From positions 398,186,561 to 398,250,560 of the forward strand of contig OX422208.1 of NCBI GenBank assembly GCA_949130495.1: a DNA stretch of 64,000 bases, in the 5' to 3' direction. This document shows positions 57,215-64,000 of the stretch, in pieces. How positions within the stretch are numbered: the first letter of the stretch is position 1; each line of letters starts with the position of its first letter. The translations under genes and the position numbers were made by a program. A model generated the notes under the pieces. It was not told the origin of the DNA. It worked only from the letters and a program-made list of their open reading frames with translations, and did not search any database. Source of the DNA: Sambucus nigra. Lineage: Eukaryota > Streptophyta > Magnoliopsida > Dipsacales > Adoxaceae.

Positions 57215-58268
57215 TGTAAGGACATTTTTCTCATGTCCAACATGTTACATTTATGTATGTCGTACGCAGCTACATTTGGCACGTCACCTCAAGATGTCAC
57301 TCGACGGCCTCAATCCAAATTTCGGGAATCAAGCATTCAACATCTCCATTAATATGTCCCACATCTGCCTCAACGACTTCACGGTCCACGATTTTAGGGA
57401 CTTAATGCAAGTGGTACGCAAGGGAAGTCAAAACAGTGAAAAAAGGCACGATAGGAGAGTTCAAGGGCATTTTCGTAATTTTACATCCATAGTTCGAAGG
57501 TCTGGTCAACTGGAAAGTTGAAGAGCTCGCCGCAACGAAGATACTGGAAAAAACGGCACCTCAATCCGAGCTACGGTGAAGGAGTTATGACCTTTTGAAG
57601 ATGGAGAAAATTCCTTAAAGAATGCTGTTTTTTTTGTACGCTGGATAGAATTTTAGAGTTTTAAGAACGTGGGTCTCTTCATCTTTTTTCCTATAAATAC
57701 CAACTTCGGGGAAGTTGTTTTGCAAGACTTTAGAAGACGTTTTTGAGAGTCCAAATACCTCTAGTCTTCATATTTTTTGAGTCCCAAGACTCATGTTTTG
57801 ATTCACACAATTGTCAATCCTTTGTGAATCTTTTTGGTAACCCAAGAACACAACTTTGGTTTGTTCAACCCTTGTGGAGAAGCCGTTCTCTTCTTCATTG
57901 CTGCCCTCCTGGAAAGAGAAACTTCCAGCCGCCGACATAGGAACCGACACCTGCGGGTATTTCTGTGTCACACTGTTTCTAGCCGTTGCTTTGAAGGTTT
58001 ACCGAAGACACCGTGCGTTACACTTGTGGGCGATTATCAGGTTGTATGTAAGTCAATGGTCTTGTAAATTCTTTAAAGTTTTAGAAATAAAAGGTTTTTC
58101 CCTTCGGGGATTTTTTCTTAACTTTGTGTCGCATGCTTTATATTTGATGAGTTGATTTAGATGCATGTTTAAGGGTTGATTTTATTTGGCTTAAAAGTAG
58201 ACGCTAATTAAATAAGGGTTCTTGGAAACTTGCGAATTTAATTTAAATCGATATTACACGCGTTCTCA
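57215..58268 (+). repeat. Family B LTR, first copy (1054 bp)
   Basis: Starts TGTAAGGACATTTTTC and ends GCGTTCTCA. U3 carries the ACGGCACCTCA...GAGTTATGA module shared with the Athila LTR (57470-57606). A CCTATAAATACC TATA box lies at about 57690, with a leader-like region after it. The PBS starts at 58272. Confidence 0.95.
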
Positions 58269-58381
58269 AATTGGTATCAGAGCAGGTTACGCTAATTTAT
58301 TGCGTATTCCTATTTTCCGCAAAAGCGTGTGATATTGATTTTTTTTTAAAAATCAGTTTTGTGAAAAATCGCAATTTTTCA

Positions 58382-59257
58382 ATGGAACGCCCATTTAATG
58401 AGGAGCCTATTTTTGAAAAAATTCACGACCGTGCTGAAAAATTAAAAAGTTTGAATTTGAAACTTTGCAAAAGAATTAAAGTTTTGGAAAAAGAAAATTC
58501 TCTCTTTAAAAGTAAGATTGAATATTTGCAAGAGTTTCAAACTCAAAGTGATATTTGTCGTGAGCACTTTGGTAATTTGTGTACTGATTTTGATTCTTTA
58601 AAAATTGCCAAAAAGAAGAGTGATGAGAGAGTCCTAGTTTTAGAGAAGGAATTGGAGGACTTAAAAAATTCTAGGGTTCCCGTTTGTGCCGTTGAGGATA
58701 AAAAATTAATCGATGATTTTACGGCACGCGAAAAGACTCTTAGGAATAAGTTTGTTTTAATTGAGGGGGAGCGTGATAAACTGTTAAGTTTAATTGATAA
58801 TTTGAATAAGGCGTCCCTTAATTTGGAAGAGTCTAATTCTTTGCTTGAGTCAAAAAATTTGAAGTTAAAAAATGATTTGACAGACTCAAGTAGGTTTGAT
58901 AGTGATAGTAATGGCTCATCATGTTCTCATGCTTCTAATGCTAAAGCCAAAACCATTATTTGTTTTAGAGGGTCAACTAATTCCAAGGACGCTAGAAAAG
59001 ATCACACTTTCGGTGTCATCTCACCCGTTTACACATGCTCATATTGTGGTAGGAATGGTCACCTTAGGCGATTTTGTTTTGATCTTGGAAGAGGTCCTAG
59101 GAATTCGAAGTCTAGTATTTTGTTGGTTCCCAAAACCCCTTGTCGACGTGTTTCATCCATTTGGGTTAGGAAATCACTTTTGGAGGAACTAGATTTTAGA
59201 CAAGTTGATTCCCGTTTGCTTGCACATGATTCTTCTCTTGCCATATCATATAGATGA
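58382..59257 (+). CDS. Coiled-coil/CCHC Gag-like protein, family B copy 1
   Basis: 291 residues from the first ATG after the PBS that opens a good frame (the open frame itself begins upstream in the LTR border). Residues about 15-190 are almost continuous coiled coil (SLNLKLCKRIKVLEKENS, RVLVLEKELEDLKN, LIDNLNKASLNLEESN). A Ser-rich linker leads to a zinc knuckle CSYCGRNGHLRRFC at about residue 222 and the tail SIWVRKSLLEELD. It corresponds to the C-terminal half of the family A Gag; the UBN2-type capsid core is absent. It might co-assemble with a full Gag; this is inference. Confidence 0.75.
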   Translation: MERPFNEEPIFEKIHDRAEKLKSLNLKLCKRIKVLEKENSLFKSKIEYLQEFQTQSDICREHFGNLCTDFDSLKIAKKKSDERVLVLEKELEDLKNSRVPVCAVEDKKLIDDFTAREKTLRNKFVLIEGERDKLLSLIDNLNKASLNLEESNSLLESKNLKLKNDLTDSSRFDSDSNGSSCSHASNAKAKTIICFRGSTNSKDARKDHTFGVISPVYTCSYCGRNGHLRRFCFDLGRGPRNSKSSILLVPKTPCRRVSSIWVRKSLLEELDFRQVDSRLLAHDSSLAISYR

Positions 59258-60779
59258 TTGTGTTTGCATGTTTGTCATACGCTAGTTATGCTTTTTGATA
59301 TATTTTTGCTAGCGTTGTGACATGTACTTTTTGTATATATTTTTTTTGAAAAATTTTAAAAAATATAAAAAGATTTTTTTTTGTTGCACCGTTTATGGAT
59401 GAACACTTTGGATGACCGAGTCACAACATCATTCCATTTTTTCATGTGACTATTTGATAGTGTTTTGAGACAATAGGTCAATTCATCCATGTGCTTTATA
59501 ATGTTTGGAGTCATTAAGATGTAATTAAGTGTTACTTCCTACATGTTTGACTCATATTTCCTTTATTGCACACATGCACGGATTTGTTTGATTATTGTGC
59601 TTGTCTTATCACATGTTGGTTTGGTGTTTTCACTCCAATCCTGTCTTTAAAACGAACCAAGCGCGATAATTTTTATAAGGAAATTGTGCATATAAAAACC
59701 GTTTTGTGAGTTTGTGTGCTTTCTTTAAAAACGGGGAAGGGCTGTGAAAGGTTCATTTTACCTTTGCGAATACTAAGCCACCGTTAAATTGGACCTAAAA
59801 AATTGAGGAATTTTATTATCCGAGGTCCAAAGAGGTTAAAAGAGCCCAAAAAAAATTGAAAGGCAATAAAAAGAAATTCATGCCAATTATGGGCCATTTA
59901 GGGTTTTGCTCCAATTCTCCAAAGTTTGAGAATTTAGATTACCTCTAAAAGAAAATATATATGAGGGAGTTTGGTTGGAGAATTTAAAACGGGTTTGCAC
60001 GTCCTTGAAATTCTTGAAAATGCGCTATATAGTTTTGGACATTATTGGTGTGGAAATCACTTTGACTTTGATTTGTTGATTTGCATAAGACGATGTCATC
60101 TAAATTCAACATTTTTACACCTAAGGATACTTTTGATGTTCATTCGTTAGGGGTACACATATGCATCGTGCACATATGATTGATTGAGTTGATTTACCTA
60201 TCGAATGTGTTCACACCCATACATTCCGTTCCCATGACTTGGTTGTTTGTGTTTAAATCTATGGTGTCATTTTTTTTGTATCATGTTTTACATATTTTTT
60301 TCAAATGGTATCAGATTTTTTTTGTTCGAAAAAATTGAAAAAAAAATCAAAAATAGTTTGTGTATTTTTTGTATACCGTGACACCCCAATTTTGCTTGTT
60401 TGATTCATTCTTCTTATTTGTCTATTTGGGGACATCATAAAAAGGGAGAGAAAGAATTATCATTTTATGGGGGAGTTTTTTAGATTTGACTTATGCTTAT
60501 CATATATTTGTATCTATGTTTATCTCATTTCAAACTCGATACGTCACTTGGTATTTTTTTTCTCATGTGTGTAGGTACTACATTGATTATCTCTGAATTG
60601 CACACCCTGAGGAGAAAAGACTTGAGATTCCTGAAGATTTGAAGAACAAACGATGAAGACTTATTCATTTGTATCTTTCCAGTTTTGGGTTCATGGAAGG
60701 GTAGATTTGTATAGGCAATTTTGTTATTTGATAATTCGGAATTTTTATGTATGTACCGGCATAGACATAGGGGGAGATT
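59258..60779 (+). other. Family B 3' noncoding region and PPT, first unit
   Basis: Contains the structured module (59730-59975), T-rich sequence and the PPT AGGGGGAGATT directly before the second LTR. Other purine tracts are at about 60441-60450 (AAAGGGAGAGAAAG) and 60470 (GGGGGAG). No pol frame. Confidence 0.8.
59730..59975 (+). ncRNA. Putative structured RNA module, copy B1
   Basis: Same order of stems as copy A with changed but paired bases: AACGG/CCGTT and GGCT/AGCC enclose AAAGGT/ACCTTT (59747-59765); TTGGACCT/AGGTCCAA (59789-59796 with 59823-59830); GGCA/TGCC (59862-59865 with 59881-59884) nested in GCCC/GGGC (59844-59847 with 59891-59894); AATTCTCC/GGAGAATT (about 59913 with 59967). 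Conserved single-stranded-looking strings are GGGGAAGGGCT, TTTGCGA and TAAGCCACCGTT. Function is unknown. Confidence 0.6.
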
Positions 60780-61833
60780 TGTAAGGACATTTTTCTCATG
60801 TCCAACATGTTACATTTATGTATGTCGTACGCCGCTACATTTGGCACGTCACCTCAAGATGTCACTCGACGGCCTCAATCCGAATTTCGGGAATCAAGCA
60901 TTCAACATCTCCATTAATATGTCCCACATCTGCCTCAACGACTTCACGGTCCACGATTTTAGGGACTTAATACAAGTGGTACGCAAGGGAAGTCAAAACA
61001 ATGAAAAAAGGCACGATAGTAGAGTTCAAGGGCATTTTCGTAATTTTACATCCATAGTTCGAAGGTCTGGTCAACTGGAAAGTTGAATAGCTCGCCGCAA
61101 CGAAGATACTGGAAAAAACGGCACCTCAATCCGAGCTACGGTGAAGGAGTTATGACCTTTTGAAGATGGAGAAAATTCCTTAAAGAATGCTGTTTTTTTT
61201 TTACGCTGGATAGAATTTTAGAGTTTTAAGAACGTGGGTCTCTTCATCTTTTTTCCTATAAATACCAACTTCGGGGAAGTTGTTTTGCAAGACTTTAGAA
61301 GACGTTTTTGAGAGTCCAAATACCTCTAGTCTTCATATTTTTTGAGTCCCAAAACTCATGTTTTGATTCACACAATTGTCAATCCTTTGTGAATCTTTTT
61401 GGTAACCCAAGAACACAACTTTGGTTTGTTCAACCCTTGTGGAGAAGCCGTTCTCTTCTTCATTGCTGCCCTCCTGGAAAGAGAAACTTCCAGCCGCCGA
61501 CATAGGAACCGACACCTGCGGGTATTTCTGTGTCACACTGTTTCTAGCCGTTGCTTTGAAGGTTTACCGAAGACACCGTGCGTTACACTTGTGGGCGATT
61601 ATCAGGTTGTATGTAAGTCAATGGTCTTGTAAATTCTTTAAAGTTCTAGAAATAAAAGGTTTTTCCCTTCGGGGATTTTTTCTTAACTTTGTGTCGCATG
61701 CTTTATATTTGATGAGTTGATTTAGATGCATGTTTAAGGGTTGATTTTATTTGGCTTAAAAGTAGACGCTAATTAAATAAGGGTTCTTGGAAACTTGCGA
61801 ATTTAATTTAAATCGATATTACACGCGTTCTCA
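60780..61833 (+). repeat. Family B LTR, second copy (1054 bp)
   Basis: Same length and nearly the same sequence as 57215-58268. It is shared between the two internal regions; PBS at 61837-61848. Confidence 0.95.
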
Positions 61834-61946
61834 AATTGGTATCAGAGCAGGTTACGCTAATTTATTGCGTATTCCTATTTTCCGCAAAAGCGTGTGATAT
61901 TGATTTTTTTTTAAAAATCAGTTTTGTGAAAAATCGCAATTTTTCA

Positions 61947-62822
61947 ATGGAACGCCCATTTAATGAGGAGCCTATTTTTGAAAAAATTCACGACCGTGCT
62001 GAAAAATTAAAAAGTTTGAATTTGAAACTTTGCAAAAGAATTAAAGTTTTGGAAAAAGAAAATTCTCTCTTTAAAAGTAAGATTGAATATTTGCAAGAGT
62101 TTCAAACTCAAAGTGATTTTTGTCGTGAGCACTTTGGTAATTTGTGTACTGATTTTGATTCTTTAAAAATTGCCAAAAAGAAGAGTGATGAGAGAGTCCT
62201 AGTTTTAGAGAAGGAATTGGAGGACTTAAAAAATTTTAGGGTTCCCGTTTGTGCCGTCGAGGATAAAAAATTAATCGATGATTTTACGGCACGCGAAAAG
62301 ACTCTTAGGAATAAGTTTGTTTTAATTGAGGGGGAGCGTGATAAACTGTTAAGTTTAATTGATAATTTGAAGAAGGCGTCCCTTAATTTGGAAGAGTCTA
62401 ATTCTTTGCTTGAGTCAAAAAATTTGAAGTTAAAAAATGATTTGACAGACTCAAGTAGGTTTGATAGTGATGGTAATGGCTCATCGTGTTCTCATGCTTC
62501 TAATGCTAAAGCCAAAATCGTTATTTGTTTTAGAGGGTCAACTAATTCCAAGGACGCTAGAAAAGATCACACTTTCGGTGTCATCCCACCCGTTTACACA
62601 TGCTCATATTGTGGTAGGAATGGTCACCTTAGGCGATTTTGTTTTGATCTTGGAAGAGGTCATAGGAATTCGAAGTCTAGTATTTTGTTGGTTCCCAAAA
62701 CCCCTTGTCGACGTGTTTCATCCATTTGGGTTAGGAAATCACTTTTGGAGGAACTAGATTTAAGACAAGTTGATTCCCGTTTGCTTGCACATGATTCTTC
62801 TCTTGCCATATCATATAGATGA
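61947..62822 (+). CDS. Coiled-coil/CCHC Gag-like protein, family B copy 2
   Basis: 291 residues, collinear with copy 1 and with the same knuckle and tail. I count nine amino-acid differences (for example Ile/Phe, Ser/Phe, Asn/Lys, Pro/His) and only two silent changes between the copies. There is no sign of purifying selection since they separated. The frame is intact. Confidence 0.75.
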   Translation: MERPFNEEPIFEKIHDRAEKLKSLNLKLCKRIKVLEKENSLFKSKIEYLQEFQTQSDFCREHFGNLCTDFDSLKIAKKKSDERVLVLEKELEDLKNFRVPVCAVEDKKLIDDFTAREKTLRNKFVLIEGERDKLLSLIDNLKKASLNLEESNSLLESKNLKLKNDLTDSSRFDSDGNGSSCSHASNAKAKIVICFRGSTNSKDARKDHTFGVIPPVYTCSYCGRNGHLRRFCFDLGRGHRNSKSSILLVPKTPCRRVSSIWVRKSLLEELDLRQVDSRLLAHDSSLAISYR

Positions 62823-64000
62823 TTGTGTTTGCATGTTTGTCATACGTTAGTTATGCTTTTTGATATATTTTTGCTAGCGTTGTGACATGTACTTTTTGTA
62901 TATATTTTTTTTGAAAAATTTTGAAAAATACAAAAAGATTTTTTTTTGTTGCACCGTTTATGGATGAACACTTTGGATGACCGAATCACAACATCATTCC
63001 ATTTTTTCATGTGACTATTTGGTAGTGTTTTGAGACAATAGGTCAATTCATCCATGTGCTTTATAATGTTTGGAGTCATTAAGATGTAATTAAGTGTTAC
63101 TTCCTACATGTTTGACTCATATTTCCTTTATTGCACACATACACGGATTTGTTTGATTATTGTGCTTGTCTTATCACATGTTGGTTTGGTGTTTTCACTC
63201 CAATCCTGTCTTTAAAACGAACCAAGCGCGATAATTTTTATAAGGAAATTGTGCATATAAAAACCGTTTTGTGAGTTTGTGTGCTTTCTTTAAAAACGGG
63301 GAAGGGCTGCGAAAGGTTCATTTTACCTTTGCGAATACTAAGCCACCGTTAAATTGGACCTAAAAAATTGAGGAATTTTATTATCCGAGGTCCAAAGAGG
63401 TTAAAAGAGCCCGAAAAAAATTGAAAGGCAATAAAAAGAAATTCATGCCAATTATGGGCCATTTAGGGTTTTGCTCCAATTCTCCAAAGTTTGAGAATTT
63501 AGATTACCTCTAAAAGAAAATATATATGAGGGAGTTTGGTTGGAGAATTTAAAACGGGTTTGCACGTCCTTGAAATTCTTGAAAATGCGCTATATAGTTT
63601 TAGACATTATTGGTGTAGAAATCACTTTGACTTTGATTTGTTGATTTGCATAAGACGATGTCATCTAAATTCAACATTTTTACACCTAAGGATACTTTTG
63701 ATGTTCATTCGTTAGGGGTACACATATGCATCGTGCACATATGATTGATTGAGTTGATTTACCTATCGAATGTGTTCACACCCATACATTCCGTTCCCAT
63801 GACTTGGTTGTTTGTGTTTAAATCTATGGTGTGATTTTTATTGTATCATGTTTTACATATTTTTTTCAAATGGTATCAGATTTTTTTTGTTCGAAAAAAT
63901 TGAAAAAAAATCAAAAATAGTTTGTGTATTTTTTGTATATCGTGACACCCCGATTTTGCTTGTTTGATTCATTCTTCTTATTTGTCTATTTGGGGACATC
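62823..64000 (+). other. Family B 3' noncoding region, second unit (truncated by window end)
   Basis: Follows copy 1 base for base apart from scattered substitutions and small indels in A/T runs. The window stops at the point equivalent to about 60435. Confidence 0.85.
63295..63540 (+). ncRNA. Putative structured RNA module, copy B2
   Basis: Nearly identical to copy B1. The few differences (GGGCTGCGAAAGG instead of GGGCTGTGAAAGG; one base in the GAGCCC flank) lie outside the paired positions I propose. Confidence 0.6.

Larger units (their letters stand above)
57215..64000 (+). mobile_element. Tandem LTR-internal-LTR-internal array of gag-only family B (Sirevirus-like)
   Basis: Two near-identical units with a 3565-bp period: LTRs at 57215-58268 and 60780-61833, each followed by PBS TGGTATCAGAGC, one Gag-like frame, the structured module and (first unit) a PPT AGGGGGAGATT at 60769-60779. 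The second unit runs off the right edge about 345 bp before the point where a third LTR would begin. Such arrays arise by unequal or LTR-LTR recombination, or by integration of a tandem circle. No protease, RT or integrase is encoded. Confidence 0.9.

Noticed and set aside
57768..58155. Frames of 65-99 codons in the family B LTR (also 61333-61720)
   Set aside because: They lie in R-U5 of the LTR, overlap on both strands, and are duplicated only because the LTR is duplicated.

Overview
This window is nuclear DNA of a flowering plant, most likely a eudicot. It is AT-rich and is built almost entirely of nested LTR retrotransposons of plant lineages (Tat/Ogre-like, Athila and Tekay/Del Ty3-gypsy; Sirevirus-like Ty1-copia). 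Only one stretch, a plant-mobile-domain gene near 56.2-57.1 kb, could be a cellular gene, and it too may be element-derived. I saw no rRNA, tRNA, CRISPR or bacterial-type features. Lineages are inferred from translated motifs, primer-binding sites (PBS), polypurine tracts (PPT) and target-site duplications (TSD), not from database searches. The species cannot be told from the sequence.

Left block (1-28 kb). The left edge holds the minus-strand 5' end of a Tat element (1-536), then a poorly resolved LTR fragment, then a very diverged minus-strand LTR of the Sirevirus-like family (1661-2954, resuming 27013-27085). A Tat element (2955-27007, TSD TATCC) is inserted in that relic. The Tat element is broken by a probable solo LTR (6783-8749) and by a complete Athila element (9511-20845, TSD GTTCC) that sits inside its second RNase H domain. 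All pol genes here carry stops and frameshifts. Between integrase and 3' LTR the Tat element carries a decayed gene on the opposite strand.

Middle block (28-51.3 kb). LTR relics, a 90-bp (AT)n tract and a ~49-bp tandem array lead to a second Tat pol fragment (31206-33533). A minus-strand Tekay-type chromovirus (33534-50911, LTRs of 2974 bp each, TSD TTCAT) splits its integrase; the Tat integrase resumes at 50917. The Tekay integrase is itself split by a plus-strand, gag-only Sirevirus-like element (37655-44894, TSD AGTAG). The order is therefore Tat, then Tekay, then Sirevirus-like.

Right block (51.3-64 kb). A minus-strand Ogre-like LTR (about 52384-54295) is followed by an 80-bp dimeric tandem array with a 320-bp higher-order repeat (54537-55592), a cluster of TGCCGATCGGCA-type palindromes, a TATA box and the plant-mobile-domain gene with one recognisable 87-bp intron. 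Downstream of that gene lies a head-to-tail array, LTR-internal-LTR-internal, of a second gag-only Sirevirus-like family (57215 to beyond the window end, 3565-bp period).

Most interesting signals: (1) a multi-hairpin, apparently covarying noncoding module downstream of gag in both gag-only families (42139-42324, 59730-59975, 63295-63540); (2) clusters of different short CpG palindromes just upstream of TATA-like boxes in LTRs of unrelated lineages; (3) a ~130-bp U3 module shared by the Athila and copia-type LTRs.
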